64,000 nucleotides of DNA from Helcococcus bovis (GCF_046035435.1 NZ_JBFNFH010000003.1); one strand, 5' to 3'; positions 8,423 through 17,452 are shown, counted from the first letter of the stretch. The notes: generated from the letters alone by a model not told the origin. Made by a program: numbers and translations.

Positions 8423-8809
8423 ATGTCTCTAGTCATAGTATCAGCAAAAAATATTCAAGAAGCTTACGAGAAAAGTGTACACAAGAAAGATAAAGCAGCC
8501 TTCATTATTGAAAGTGATGGGTTACAAGATTTCTTTTCTGAGTATAAAGATAGCTTCAAGTATTATGAATTTTATTATAAATTAGAACCATATGGAACAT
8601 CGAAAGTGGCTCACTCTGATGTCATTTATATTAAAGAGTTCGCAGAATCAATAATGAACTATATAGTAAACAACAAAGACTTTGAAAACAAAAGCATCAA
8701 TAAATTCAATGTATCTAGGTCTAAGATTAAGAAGTATGTTGATAAGCTAATAAATCTTTATCAATATGCCATAGAAAATAACGATCATTTAATTGGATTG
8801 GGAGATTGA
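8423..8809 (+). CDS. Hypothetical protein
   Basis: 128 residues, charged and mostly helical, without membrane segment or signal peptide. No motif is recognised. It is bounded by a 70-bp AT-rich gap upstream and a strong terminator downstream, so it looks like a single-gene insertion in the packaging module. AGAGGAAA lies ahead of the ATG. Its Lys/Asn/Tyr-rich C-terminal half (KKYVDKLINLYQYAIENN) resembles nothing nearby. Confidence 0.65.
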   Translation: MSLVIVSAKNIQEAYEKSVHKKDKAAFIIESDGLQDFFSEYKDSFKYYEFYYKLEPYGTSKVAHSDVIYIKEFAESIMNYIVNNKDFENKSINKFNVSRSKIKKYVDKLINLYQYAIENNDHLIGLGD

Positions 8810-8836
8810 CCAATAAAAATAAAATTTAGAAATAAG

Positions 8837-8871
8837 ACTGACTACCAAAGTTTTGAGTAGTCAGTTTTTTT
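8837..8871 (+). terminator. Rho-independent terminator
   Basis: Perfect 9-bp arms ACTGACTAC (8837-8845) and GTAGTCAGT (8857-8865) followed by a run of T. It separates the hypothetical gene from the SAM-synthetase/methyltransferase operon. Confidence 0.8.
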
Positions 8872-8884
8872 ATGGAGGTAAAAC

Positions 8885-9667
8885 ATGTTTGAAAAAGTAA
8901 ATCCAAAGCATCCAGATAAACAGGCTGATTGTATAGCTGGAGCAATTGTTGATTTAGCATATAAAGAAAATAAAAATCCTAAAATTGCTGTTGAAGTTTT
9001 ATTAGGTCATGGTAATTGCCATGTGATTATTGAGACAGATTCTAAATTAGATAAAAAAGAAATTGAGAAGGCTATTAAAAGAATAGCCGGAAATGTTGAA
9101 GCTAATATAAAAATAGTGGACCAAGATAAGCACTTATCTAAAAATCAAAAGGACAAAATTAGATGTGGAGATAACGGAATATTCAAAGGAGTGCCTACTT
9201 CTTTTGAAGAAGAGAGGCTTTCTTTAATAGCTAGAGAAATATATTCATATCATCCCTTTGATGGAAAATATATTCTTGATGGGGATAAACTTATTATCTG
9301 TCAATCTAATGTATCAAATAAGGTACTAGAGCCATTTTATCCAGAAGCAATAATAAATCCACTTGGAGAGTGGACTGGTGGAACTAATGTTGATACAGGC
9401 GCTACTAATAGAAAACTTGGATCAGATATGGGAAGAGCTGTAACTGGAGGAGGTCTTCATGGAAAAGACTTATCTAAGGCAGATGTTTCTGTAAATATTT
9501 ATGCCCACTTAAAAGCACAAAAAGAAAATAAAGAAATTAAATTCTCATGTGCTATAGGAGATGAAGAGATTGATGGAAGACCGTATTTTGAAATAGTAGA
9601 AATTGCAAGAAATTATATTCAAGATATAGGTGGCTTTGAGGCATTTGCAAAGTGGGGACTTATATGA
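8885..9667 (+). CDS. Phage-type short S-adenosylmethionine synthetase
   Basis: 260 residues, compared with about 390 for bacterial MetK, but the catalytic landmarks remain: HPDKQAD (ATP/methionine-binding N-terminal motif), CGDNGIFKGV (the GDQG-like segment), NPLGEWTGG and DTGATNRKL with TGGGLHGKDLSK, equivalent to the glycine-rich C-terminal motifs. It should make SAM from ATP and methionine. The next two genes are SAM-dependent DNA methyltransferases and overlap in a translational chain (4 bp and 8 bp), so it probably supplies cofactor for modification of phage DNA. GGAGG lies upstream of the ATG. The compact length appears natural rather than truncated, since all blocks are present in order. 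Confidence 0.88.
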   Translation: MFEKVNPKHPDKQADCIAGAIVDLAYKENKNPKIAVEVLLGHGNCHVIIETDSKLDKKEIEKAIKRIAGNVEANIKIVDQDKHLSKNQKDKIRCGDNGIFKGVPTSFEEERLSLIAREIYSYHPFDGKYILDGDKLIICQSNVSNKVLEPFYPEAIINPLGEWTGGTNVDTGATNRKLGSDMGRAVTGGGLHGKDLSKADVSVNIYAHLKAQKENKEIKFSCAIGDEEIDGRPYFEIVEIARNYIQDIGGFEAFAKWGLI

Positions 9668-10899
9668 TTACAACTAAAGAAATGAAGTTAGTAGATATAA
9701 ATAAGTTAGTTCCTTATGTAAATAATGCAAGAACTCACTCATCAGAACAAATTAATAAGCTACGTTCATCTATACGTGAATTTGGTTTTATTAACCCCAT
9801 CATAATAGATAAAGACTATGGAGTTATAGCAGGACATGGAAGAATAATGGCTGCTAAGGAAGAAGGAATAAAAGAAATTCCTTGTGTATTTGTTGACCAT
9901 CTAAATGAAGCTCAGAAGAAAGCATATATTTTAGCTGATAATAGGATGGCTTTAGATGCTGGATGGGATGAAGAGCTTTTAAGAATCGAAATTGAGTCAT
10001 TAGAGGAATTTGGTTTTAATGTAGAACTTACAGGTTTTTCAGAAGAAGAATTAAGTCAACTATTTGATTTAGACAGTGGTTTAGAAGATGATGATTTTAA
10101 TGTAGATGAGGAATTAGAAAAATCTACGTTTTCAAAAACTGGAGATATTTGGATTTTAGGTAGACACAAACTTATATGTGGAGATTCTACAGATGAGTTA
10201 ACTTACGAGAAATTAATGGAAGATACAAAAGCAAATCTTGTAATAACAGATCCTCCATACAATGTAAATTATGAGGGATCTGCCGGAAAAATTAAAAATG
10301 ATAATATGGAGCAAGGTAAATTTTATGAATTTTTACTAAGCTCCTTTTTAAATATGGAAAAATATCTTGCTGATGATGGTTCGATTTATGTATTCCACGC
10401 TGATACAGAAGGTCTTAATTTTAGAAAGGCGTTTCAAGAATCAGGCTTTTATTTATCTGGAACTTGCATTTGGAAAAAACAATCACTGGTTTTAGGGCGT
10501 AGTCCATATCAATGGCAACACGAACCTATCCTTTATGGTTGGAAGAGAAAGGGAAAACATCAATGGTACACAGGAAGAAAAGAATCAACTATATGGGAAT
10601 TTGATAAACCAAGGAAAAACGGTGAACATCCTACAATGAAACCTATACCTTTAATCTCTTATCCAATAAAGAATTCATCAATGATTAACTCAGTTGTTCT
10701 TGATCCCTTTGGTGGAAGTGGAAGTACCCTTATTGCCTGTGAAAAGACAGATAGAATTTGTAGAATGATAGAACTTGATGAAAAGTTTGTAGATGTTATT
10801 GTAAATAGATTTATAGAACTTGTAGGAAGTGATAAGGATGTAAAGTTTTTAAGAGATGGTAAAGAATATAGTTACTTCGAGGTAGTAAAAGATGAATAA
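9664..10899 (+). CDS. ParB-N/DNA methyltransferase fusion (N6-adenine or N4-cytosine)
   Basis: 412 residues in two parts. Residues 1-100 form a ParB/sulfiredoxin-like domain (VPYVNNARTHS, IIDKDYGVIAGHGR). Residues about 165-400 form a beta-class amino-methyltransferase: catalytic motif IV TDPPYNV comes first and the SAM-binding motif DPFGGSGST near the C-terminus. The start at ATG 9664 is preferred over GTG 9652 because it makes the usual ATGA overlap with the SAM synthetase stop. This domain pairing is common in Firmicute phages. The specificity is unknown, and no restriction enzyme lies nearby, so a protective or regulatory orphan methylase is likely. Confidence 0.92.
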   Translation: MITTKEMKLVDINKLVPYVNNARTHSSEQINKLRSSIREFGFINPIIIDKDYGVIAGHGRIMAAKEEGIKEIPCVFVDHLNEAQKKAYILADNRMALDAGWDEELLRIEIESLEEFGFNVELTGFSEEELSQLFDLDSGLEDDDFNVDEELEKSTFSKTGDIWILGRHKLICGDSTDELTYEKLMEDTKANLVITDPPYNVNYEGSAGKIKNDNMEQGKFYEFLLSSFLNMEKYLADDGSIYVFHADTEGLNFRKAFQESGFYLSGTCIWKKQSLVLGRSPYQWQHEPILYGWKRKGKHQWYTGRKESTIWEFDKPRKNGEHPTMKPIPLISYPIKNSSMINSVVLDPFGGSGSTLIACEKTDRICRMIELDEKFVDVIVNRFIELVGSDKDVKFLRDGKEYSYFEVVKDE

Positions 10900-12325
10900 G
10901 AATTTAACTCTTGGCAGTTTATTTTCAGGTTCTGGTGGATTTGAATTAGCTGCTATTTTTTGTGGAATAAAACCTATATGGGCATCTGAAGTTGAACCAT
11001 TTCCAATAAGGGTTACACAAAAAAACTTACCTCAAGTTAAACATTTAGGAGATATAAAAGAAATTGATGGATCTAAAATAGAGCCTGTAGATATTATATC
11101 CTTTGGAAGTCCATGTCAGGATTTATCTATTGCTGGAAAAAGAGAAGGACTTGAAGGTAAAAAGTCTAATCTTTTTTATGAGGCAATAAGAGTTATAAAA
11201 GAAATGAGGTGTAAGACAAATGGTAAGTATCCAAGATACCTATTATGGGAAAATGTTCCAGGAGCATTTTCATCCAATAAAGGAGAAGACTTTAGAAGTG
11301 TGCTTGAAGAAATTACAAGAATCAAAGACTCAAGAGTTAAACTTTCTAGACCTAAGAAGTGGAAAAAATCAGGAGAAATCTTGGGAGATAGTTTTTCCGT
11401 TGCTTGGAGAGTCCTTGATGCTAAATATTTCGGAGTGGCCCAACGAAGAAGAAGAATCTTTCTTGTCGCAGATCTTGATGGAAAAAGTGCCAGAGAAATA
11501 CTATTTGAGCAAAAAAGCTTGTCAGGGAATACTTCAAAGAGCAAAGAGAAAGGGAAAGGAAATCCCAAAGCAACTAAAAGATGCATTGATAAAACAATCT
11601 GTTTAAATGACCAAGGTGGAGAAAGGATGGATATATCTGAAGAAATATCTGGAACTTTAAGAGCAAAAGCAGGAAATCCACCTTTAGTATTTGAAAATCA
11701 TAGTCAAGATTCTAGATATAAAGGTCCTTTAGAAAAAAGTCCAACACTTGCATCAAATTTAGGTCAAGGAGGAAACAATCAACCTTTTGTTGTATATGAT
11801 ATTAGACAAACTTCTAAAAATACAAAAAATGAAAGGCATAATATTTATAAATGTGATGTTTCAAGAACAATAGATACATCTGGAAACATACCTACAAGAA
11901 ATCAAGGTGGTGTGGCAATAGTTGAAGATGTTTATTCTATTAGTAAAAATTCTCATTTTACAAATGCAGATAAAAATATATCATCGGCCTTAGTTGCAAG
12001 TGACTATAAAGATCCACCACTTGTTAATCATAGATTTGTTAGAAGACTTACACCAAAAGAATGTGGAAGATTACAAGGTTTTCCTGATTATTGGTGTGAA
12101 GATTTAAAATTAGATAATCCATCAGATATAGATCTTAAATTTTGGAGAAAAGTTTTTGATAAGGATGCTGAAATTAAAGGATTGAAAAATAAGAAATCAG
12201 ATAAATGGATATTAAAATGGCTAAAAAATCCTCAAACAGATTCAGCAGAATACAAAATGTGGGGCAATGGCATAGCTCTTCCATGTGCAATATACATTTT
12301 TAATAGACTTGTAAAAAATACTTGA
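10892..12325 (+). CDS. DNA (cytosine-5) methyltransferase
   Basis: 477 residues with the ordered C5-methylase motifs: I (LFSGSGGFELA), IV with the catalytic cysteine (GSPCQDLSIAG), VI (LLWENVPG), VIII (AQRRRRIFLV), IX/X (RRLTPKECGRLQGFPD and GNGIALPCA). About 200 residues between VIII and IX form the target-recognition region and are less conserved. It overlaps the preceding methylase gene by 8 bp and completes a SAM synthetase-methylase-methylase operon. It probably shields phage DNA from host restriction. Confidence 0.95.
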   Translation: MNKNLTLGSLFSGSGGFELAAIFCGIKPIWASEVEPFPIRVTQKNLPQVKHLGDIKEIDGSKIEPVDIISFGSPCQDLSIAGKREGLEGKKSNLFYEAIRVIKEMRCKTNGKYPRYLLWENVPGAFSSNKGEDFRSVLEEITRIKDSRVKLSRPKKWKKSGEILGDSFSVAWRVLDAKYFGVAQRRRRIFLVADLDGKSAREILFEQKSLSGNTSKSKEKGKGNPKATKRCIDKTICLNDQGGERMDISEEISGTLRAKAGNPPLVFENHSQDSRYKGPLEKSPTLASNLGQGGNNQPFVVYDIRQTSKNTKNERHNIYKCDVSRTIDTSGNIPTRNQGGVAIVEDVYSISKNSHFTNADKNISSALVASDYKDPPLVNHRFVRRLTPKECGRLQGFPDYWCEDLKLDNPSDIDLKFWRKVFDKDAEIKGLKNKKSDKWILKWLKNPQTDSAEYKMWGNGIALPCAIYIFNRLVKNT

Positions 12326-12368
12326 TATAAATTTTATCTTGAGCAATATATGTAGTTGAGGTGATTAG

Positions 12369-12584
12369 ATGATTTCAAATAATATAATAAATAAATTAAA
12401 GATAAAATATCCTATAGGAACTCGTATAAAGCTAATTAAAATGGATGATATAGGAGCTCCACCTATAGGAAGTTATGGAACAGTTGTAGGTATAGATGAT
12501 TTAGGTTCAATTCTTGTAAATTGGGATAATGGATCTACATTAAATGTTATTTTTAATGTAGATAAAGTTGAAATAATAGCCTAA
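12369..12584 (+). CDS. DUF4314 family protein
   Basis: 71 residues forming a small beta-barrel-like domain typical of DUF4314: YPIGTRIKLIKMDD, PPIGSYGTVVGIDDLGSILV, NWDNGSTLNVI. Such proteins are common in Firmicute mobile elements, often near methylases; the function is not established. GAGGTGATTAG precedes the ATG. It follows the cytosine methylase by 43 bp and is probably in the same transcript. Confidence 0.8.
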   Translation: MISNNIINKLKIKYPIGTRIKLIKMDDIGAPPIGSYGTVVGIDDLGSILVNWDNGSTLNVIFNVDKVEIIA

Positions 12585-12684
12585 AAAGCTCTAAAAATAG
12601 CGGTTTTTATGCTGTGTTTACTTGACTAATTCTTCGTTATACGGGAATATGTGTATAACAAAAGAAGAGAAGGAGAACATTAAA

Positions 12685-12939
12685 ATGACAAACAAAGAAT
12701 TAAAAAGACAAACATTTTTAGAATCAGCAAGAAAATTAAAAGAAAAAAGAGAAGCACTTTACGAAAGAGAACCTGAAAGAGTACTTTATGAAGAAGGCAA
12801 GATCAACTGGAAAGAATACATGCAAATGTACAAAAAAAGAAAAGAAGAGGAACTTGAAAAATACAAAGATAACCCTTTTTACCAAGACTACAATGACGGC
12901 TTAATAACATACGATGAATTCATAGCATTTTCAAAATAA
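12685..12939 (+). CDS. Small charged hypothetical protein
   Basis: 84 residues, very rich in Lys and Glu, predicted helical (ESARKLKEKREALYEREPER), without recognised domain. ATG 12685 is chosen because AAGGAGAAC lies at 12669-12677; the longer frame from 12622 would translate an upstream inverted repeat (GTTATAC 12636-12642, GTATAAC 12653-12659). It shares an AT-rich leader, ending in a TATAACAAAAGAA-like string, with the gene at 13373. This suggests that these small genes entered as a related group, inserted between the methylase operon and the large terminase. Confidence 0.65.
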   Translation: MTNKELKRQTFLESARKLKEKREALYEREPERVLYEEGKINWKEYMQMYKKRKEEELEKYKDNPFYQDYNDGLITYDEFIAFSK

Positions 12940-12949
12940 GGAGAAGAAC

Positions 12950-13255
12950 GTGACATACAAATATGTAAAAACAAAAGATGAAATACAAGAATTAATAGAC
13001 TCCTCAGCAATAACAATGCTTGGACTTTGCGAAGGAAAAGATGGAGATTTAGCATTTCAAGAATATTTAAAAGAATACCTAGAAGATGATACTATTTACA
13101 TTACAATGGGAGAAACTATAAACGAAATATACGGAACAGATTTTCAGGATGATTTAAGGATTGTAAGCTTAAAATATAATAAACTAGGAAGACTACCAAT
13201 GATAAGACTTGAGATTGGAGCAAAATGGTTTGATGATTTTATAGATAACCTTTAA
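12950..13255 (+). CDS. Small acidic hypothetical protein
   Basis: 101 residues starting at GTG 12950, with AAGGAGAAG eight bases upstream. It follows the previous gene by 10 bp and is probably in the same transcript. Mixed alpha/beta composition without motif (IYITMGETINEIYGTDFQ). No family recognised; the neighbours suggest an accessory, element-borne gene. Confidence 0.65.
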   Translation: MTYKYVKTKDEIQELIDSSAITMLGLCEGKDGDLAFQEYLKEYLEDDTIYITMGETINEIYGTDFQDDLRIVSLKYNKLGRLPMIRLEIGAKWFDDFIDNL

Positions 13256-13372
13256 AAAAAGTGTGTATTAAAAGACACATCTCCTTTATAACCGTGATGA
13301 TATCAAGGTTATAGTTGCTATAGATTTTTTATTATGGCAATATACACATAACAAAAGAAAAGGAGAGAAAAG

Positions 13373-13660
13373 ATGAAAAAAGAATTATTAGAAAGACTAG
13401 AAATAGAAGTTAAAGCGTGTAAAAGATACGCAGAAAACTCAATAAAAAAATCAAAAGAAGACAAAATTGGATTAGCAATAAACTTTTTAGAAATTGCAGG
13501 AATAGCAAAGAAATGTGCAGACCAAGTTCATGAAGAACTTTGGGAAGTATCAAAAGGAAATTTAACAAATGAAGAATTCCAACTTTTTGCAGAATCAGAA
13601 ACGTTAGATAGAGAACTTAAGAAAGCATACAAAGAATTAAACATAGCAAGACAAAGATAA
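13373..13660 (+). CDS. Small helical hypothetical protein
   Basis: 95 residues, predicted almost entirely helical (LLERLEIEVKACKRYAENS). AAGGAGAG precedes the ATG. Its leader at 13320-13370 resembles the one ahead of the gene at 12685 (CAATATACACATAACAAAAG). The 117-bp gap upstream contains short inverted repeats (for example ATAACC and GGTTAT) that may be a weak terminator. Function unknown. Confidence 0.6.
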   Translation: MKKELLERLEIEVKACKRYAENSIKKSKEDKIGLAINFLEIAGIAKKCADQVHEELWEVSKGNLTNEEFQLFAESETLDRELKKAYKELNIARQR

Positions 13661-13672
13661 GAATAGAATTCT

Positions 13673-13730
13673 AAATAGAGTTTAGGCTCTATTTGTCATA
13701 GTAGAAGTCACAATCATGTGGCTATTTTTT
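13673..13730 (+). terminator. Two adjacent hairpins ahead of the large terminase
   Basis: AAATAGAG (13673-13680) pairs with CTCTATTT (13687-13694). AGTCAC (13706-13711) pairs with GTGGCT (13718-13723, one G-T) and is followed by six T. The second is the better terminator candidate. Confidence 0.55.
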
Positions 13731-13757
13731 ATGCTTATTTTTAAGGAAAGGAGAAAA

Positions 13758-15353
13758 ATGAAAAAGAAATATGTGCCAAGTAAATTTATGCTGGATTCAT
13801 CTTATTACGATAAGGATAGAGCAGATTATGCCGTTACCTTTATAGAATGTTTAAAACACACAAAAGGAAGATGGGCAGGTAAGTCATTTAAGTTAATTGA
13901 TTGGCAAGAAGAAATAGTAAGAGATTTATTTGGGATTATAAAAGAAACTGGATATAGACAATTTAATACGGCATATATTGAAATTCCTAAAAAACAAGGT
14001 AAATCAGAACTTGCAGCAGCTGTAGCACTCTTACTTACTTGTGGTGATGGAGAAGAAAGAGCTGAAGTTTATGGATGTGCAGCCGATAGACAACAAGCTA
14101 CCATTGTATTTGATGTGGCTGCAGATATGGTTAGAATGAGTCCAGCTCTTTCTAAAAGAGTAAAAATTTTAGCATCACAAAAAAGGATAATTTATAAGCC
14201 TACTAACTCTTTTTATCAGGTCTTGTCTGCAGAAGCATATTCAAAGCATGGCTTTAATATACATGGTGTAGTTTTTGATGAACTTCATACTCAACCTAAT
14301 AGAAAACTTTTTGATGTAATGACAAAAGGATCAGGGGATGCAAGGACACAGCCTTTATACTTTTTAATTACTACTGCAGGAACTGATACTAAATCAATTT
14401 GTTATGAGACCCACCAAAAGGCTGTAGATATAATTGAAGGAAGAAAAACTGATCCAACTTTTTATCCAGTAATTTATGGAGCAGATAGAGATGATGATTG
14501 GACAGATGAGAAAGTATGGAAAAAAGCTAATCCATCTCTTGGTATTACTGTTCCAATAGAAAAAGTAAAACAAGCATGTGAATCTGCTAAACAAAATCCT
14601 ACTGAAGAAAACTCATTTAGACAATTAAGACTAAATCAGTGGGTAAAACAATCAATAAGATGGATGCCTATGGATAAATGGGATTTATGTAATTTTAATG
14701 TTGATGAAGAGAAATTAAAAGGCAGAGTTTGTTATGGAGGACTTGACCTTTCATCAACTACAGATATAACTGCCTTTGTATTAGTTTTTCCACCATTAGA
14801 TGAAGAAGATAAATTTCAAGTTCTTCCATATTTTTGGTTACCAGAAGATAATCTAGATTTAAGAGTTAAACGAGATCATGTAAATTATGACTTGTGGGAA
14901 AGACAAGGATTTATTCAAACAACAGAAGGAAATGTAGTTCATTATGGTTTTATTGAAAAGTTTATAGAAGATTTAGGTGATAAATATAATATTAAAGAAA
15001 TAGCCTTTGATAGATGGGGAGCAGTTCAGATGGTTCAAAACTTAGAAGGTATGGGTTTTACTGTAGTTCCATTTGGACAAGGATTTAAAGATATGTCTCC
15101 GCCAACAAAAGAGTTAATGAAACTAACACTTGAGAGAAAAATTTCTCATGGAGGACATCCAGTATTAAGATGGATGGTCGATAATATATTTATTAGAACA
15201 GATCCAGCAGGAAATATTAAAGCTGACAAAGAAAAGTCCACTGAAAAAATAGATGGAGTGATTGCAACTATAATGGCTTTAGATAGAGCAATTAGAAATG
15301 GAAATGTAAATGAAGAAAGTGTGTATGATAATAGAGGGTTATTGTTTATGTAA
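13758..15353 (+). CDS. Phage terminase large subunit (HK97/lambda-type)
   Basis: 531 residues. The N-terminal ATPase has the Walker A-like PKKQGKSE (residues 77-84) and Walker B VVFDELHTQ (Asp-Glu at 174-175); the coupling motif ITTAGT follows. The C-terminal RNase H-like nuclease starts at GGLDLSSTTDITAF, with further acidic residues in EIAFDRWGAV and near KIDGVIATIMALDRA. It translocates phage DNA into the prohead and cuts it. ATG 13758 is chosen because AAGGAAAGGAG lies just upstream; the GTG at 13716 would include terminator sequence. The distance to the small subunit is unusual, see the inserted modules at 8.4-13.7 kb. Confidence 0.95.
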   Translation: MKKKYVPSKFMLDSSYYDKDRADYAVTFIECLKHTKGRWAGKSFKLIDWQEEIVRDLFGIIKETGYRQFNTAYIEIPKKQGKSELAAAVALLLTCGDGEERAEVYGCAADRQQATIVFDVAADMVRMSPALSKRVKILASQKRIIYKPTNSFYQVLSAEAYSKHGFNIHGVVFDELHTQPNRKLFDVMTKGSGDARTQPLYFLITTAGTDTKSICYETHQKAVDIIEGRKTDPTFYPVIYGADRDDDWTDEKVWKKANPSLGITVPIEKVKQACESAKQNPTEENSFRQLRLNQWVKQSIRWMPMDKWDLCNFNVDEEKLKGRVCYGGLDLSSTTDITAFVLVFPPLDEEDKFQVLPYFWLPEDNLDLRVKRDHVNYDLWERQGFIQTTEGNVVHYGFIEKFIEDLGDKYNIKEIAFDRWGAVQMVQNLEGMGFTVVPFGQGFKDMSPPTKELMKLTLERKISHGGHPVLRWMVDNIFIRTDPAGNIKADKEKSTEKIDGVIATIMALDRAIRNGNVNEESVYDNRGLLFM

Positions 15354-15382
15354 AATTAATGAATTGTTTAAATATATTTAAG

Positions 15383-15411
15383 TTGAATTAGCATACATTA
15401 AATGTTATAAT
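15383..15411 (+). promoter_or_regulatory. Strong sigma-A promoter of the three-gene cargo cassette
   Basis: TTGAAT (15383-15388), a 17-bp spacer and TATAAT (15406-15411) with an extended -10 (TGT immediately upstream), about 30 bp before the first gene of the cassette. It would let these genes be expressed in the lysogen, independently of late phage transcription. Confidence 0.7.
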
Positions 15412-15441
15412 ATTTATTATATATTTTTTTCGAGGAACATA

Positions 15442-16089
15442 ATGAATAAAAAAACAGGTAAATTGATATTATTTTTGTTTCTAATACTTTTAATTATATT
15501 TTTATTTGTGTCATACTCTTTTCTTTTCTTGAATACAATTGATAATAAAATTGAAATAGGTATAATTGATTCCTCTATTTCTTCATTGAATCGTAATAAA
15601 GTTTTTGAAATAAATAGAAAAGATAAGAACGAGGATGAAAGTCATGGCAATGAGATGGTAAATTTTGCTTTGAATTTTAGTCCTAACGCAAAAATATATT
15701 ATTATGATGCAAGTATAGACGGTAAAATTAACGATAATTCAATTAAAAAGGGTTTGTCTTGGATGAAAGAAAAAGGAATAAGAGTAGTAAATATTAGTTT
15801 GTCTTCTACAAGATTTTCTAATGAACTAGAGTCTTATATTAATGAATTTGTTGAAGGAGGAGGGATTATATATGCAAGTTATAATAATAAAAAATCAACC
15901 TTTGATTATCCAGCTCAATATACCAATGTTGTAGGAGTAGGAACAAAATCGGTAGTTAAATCTAAGCATATAGATTCAATATACAGAACATCTAGAATTT
16001 TTTTAAATGGGAAAATTTATCTAGGTAATTCCTATTTGTCATTAACTGAAGCAATACTTAAAGCAAAGGAGATAAGAAATGAAAAATAA
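15442..16089 (+). CDS. Membrane-anchored S8 (subtilisin-like) protease homologue
   Basis: 215 residues. Residues 7-31 form one membrane segment with Lys residues ahead of it. The rest aligns with the minimal subtilase core: Asp43 in IGIIDSSIS, His68 in ESHGNEMV, the VVNISLSS strand, an oxyanion Asn (148/149) in YASYNNK followed by DYPAQYTNVVGVG, and a C-terminal GNS (Ser197) where subtilases have GTS. It is much shorter than secreted subtilases and has no propeptide. It overlaps the next gene by 11 bp and is the first gene of a promoter-to-terminator cassette inside the prophage. It may process the exported neighbour protein (inference). The changed Ser motif leaves activity uncertain. Confidence 0.75.
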   Translation: MNKKTGKLILFLFLILLIIFLFVSYSFLFLNTIDNKIEIGIIDSSISSLNRNKVFEINRKDKNEDESHGNEMVNFALNFSPNAKIYYYDASIDGKINDNSIKKGLSWMKEKGIRVVNISLSSTRFSNELESYINEFVEGGGIIYASYNNKKSTFDYPAQYTNVVGVGTKSVVKSKHIDSIYRTSRIFLNGKIYLGNSYLSLTEAILKAKEIRNEK

Positions 16090-16903
16090 TTTTTTAAAGA
16101 AAATAATAACTATATCTTTAGCACTTGCTATTATACTAAATATATCATTTGTTAGTAATTCTGAAGTAATAGCTGCTGAGGATTATAATCTTGAAACAAT
16201 TTACATCGATGGTGTAGAATATAACATTAGTTTAACGAAAGATCTGGATTTAAAGGTTGAAACTGTTTTAGAAGGAGATGCATACAGTTTATCTATAGAT
16301 AAAAATAGTGGTGATGGCGAGTTTATTTCAACTAATAATAGGACAAATACTGAAGATTATAGTATTAAAATAAAAAGTTTGGCTACTGATAATCTTGATA
16401 TGACAATCTATGATAAAAAAACAATGGTATCTGATAAAATCGATTCAATGGATGAACTTTTAGACGAAAGCTACGAAGGACAAATATCCATTACTTTAGG
16501 GGGCTTTGCGGGAAAAGCCATTCTAACGGCTTTAGCTGCTGCGTTAGCAAAGGCTGCAACAGTTGTAGTTGTTGCGGGAGTTACCTATTACGCAATAGAT
16601 AAAATTAGTCAAAGAATAATAAAAGGGCTTTATTACCCTGCTATAATAAAAGGAAATAATGTATTAATTTCTCCAATATCAATTAAAAGGGATACAGCGG
16701 TTAGAAGAATAAAATCTGGATTAAGCACATATACTATATTGGCAGTTCATGCCAAAGGAATTGTTAAAGAAACAGGTTTAGGGGTTACACATTCTGAGAA
16801 TCATTATTCATCGGGTAGAAAAGGCGTATTTTTCTCTCATTATCATACTTTGAAAAGAAGAGGGGAGCATTCATTCTATGGATTACCTAAAATAAGGAGA
16901 TAA
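16079..16903 (+). CDS. Exported toxin-like protein (SAR2788-like)
   Basis: 274 residues. An N-terminal signal peptide (residues 1-32, KKIITISLALAIILNISF, likely cut after VIAA), an acidic beta-rich middle part, a glycine/alanine-rich hydrophobic stretch at about 143-175 that could insert into a membrane, and a basic His-rich C-terminus with THSENHYSSGRKG and SHYHTLKRRGEHSFYG. The overall layout resembles the SAR2788 family of putative toxins as I remember it; I cannot confirm this by search. It lies between a subtilisin-like protease and a small soluble protein, a plausible processing-toxin-immunity order. Lysogenic conversion cargo is the best general reading. Confidence 0.65.
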   Translation: MKNNFLKKIITISLALAIILNISFVSNSEVIAAEDYNLETIYIDGVEYNISLTKDLDLKVETVLEGDAYSLSIDKNSGDGEFISTNNRTNTEDYSIKIKSLATDNLDMTIYDKKTMVSDKIDSMDELLDESYEGQISITLGGFAGKAILTALAAALAKAATVVVVAGVTYYAIDKISQRIIKGLYYPAIIKGNNVLISPISIKRDTAVRRIKSGLSTYTILAVHAKGIVKETGLGVTHSENHYSSGRKGVFFSHYHTLKRRGEHSFYGLPKIRR

Positions 16904-16906
16904 AAT

Positions 16907-17392
16907 ATGATTAAGATAGAATTGAAAGATCATTTTGATTATGTTGAATATATAAATTATGTATATGCAAATACACAGTATATAGAATATGTAGTTTTAG
17001 AGAATGATGACAATAATATAAAAAATGTAATGAATTATTTTGATAATAATAACATAATTTCAAAAAGTGTTAGATCTTGGAAAGGCACAGTTTCAAGTGG
17101 AAGAAGAAATCAATTGTATAAGTTTTATGCAGATGATGAATTTAAGAATATACTATTGAACTTTGAAAATTTCTTTATTATTGAAAAAAAAGAAATGCCA
17201 AATAATCTAATTGCTTGTAAGCTTAAAGAAACCTCATGGGGGATCTCAGATATAGCATTTTATGATAAGAAAGGCGAGATAGTTTCATTTGTTATAGCAC
17301 ATGAAGGGGAGGTATTAGTAAGTCCAAAATATATTAATAAAATAAAGCACTTAATTATAAATGATGATAATTATATATTTGGTCTTAGATAG
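16907..17392 (+). CDS. Small soluble protein, possible immunity partner
   Basis: 161 residues, without signal or membrane segment, acidic and rich in Asn, Tyr and Ile. It starts 3 bp after the toxin-like gene, with GGAGATAAA immediately ahead of the ATG, so the two are translationally linked. A terminator follows within 70 bp. No family recognised. Its position, size and cytoplasmic nature fit an immunity protein, but nothing in the sequence proves it. Confidence 0.65.
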   Translation: MIKIELKDHFDYVEYINYVYANTQYIEYVVLENDDNNIKNVMNYFDNNNIISKSVRSWKGTVSSGRRNQLYKFYADDEFKNILLNFENFFIIEKKEMPNNLIACKLKETSWGISDIAFYDKKGEIVSFVIAHEGEVLVSPKYINKIKHLIINDDNYIFGLR

Positions 17393-17452
17393 TCATATTT
17401 CATAGAATTGAAATAAAAAAGATTACATTAATATAAATTTTACTTAATATTA

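Noticed and set aside
11220..11606. 128-codon forward ORF within the cytosine methylase gene
   Set aside because: It lies in another frame of a gene with complete motifs, and the protein has no recognisable domain; a shadow frame.
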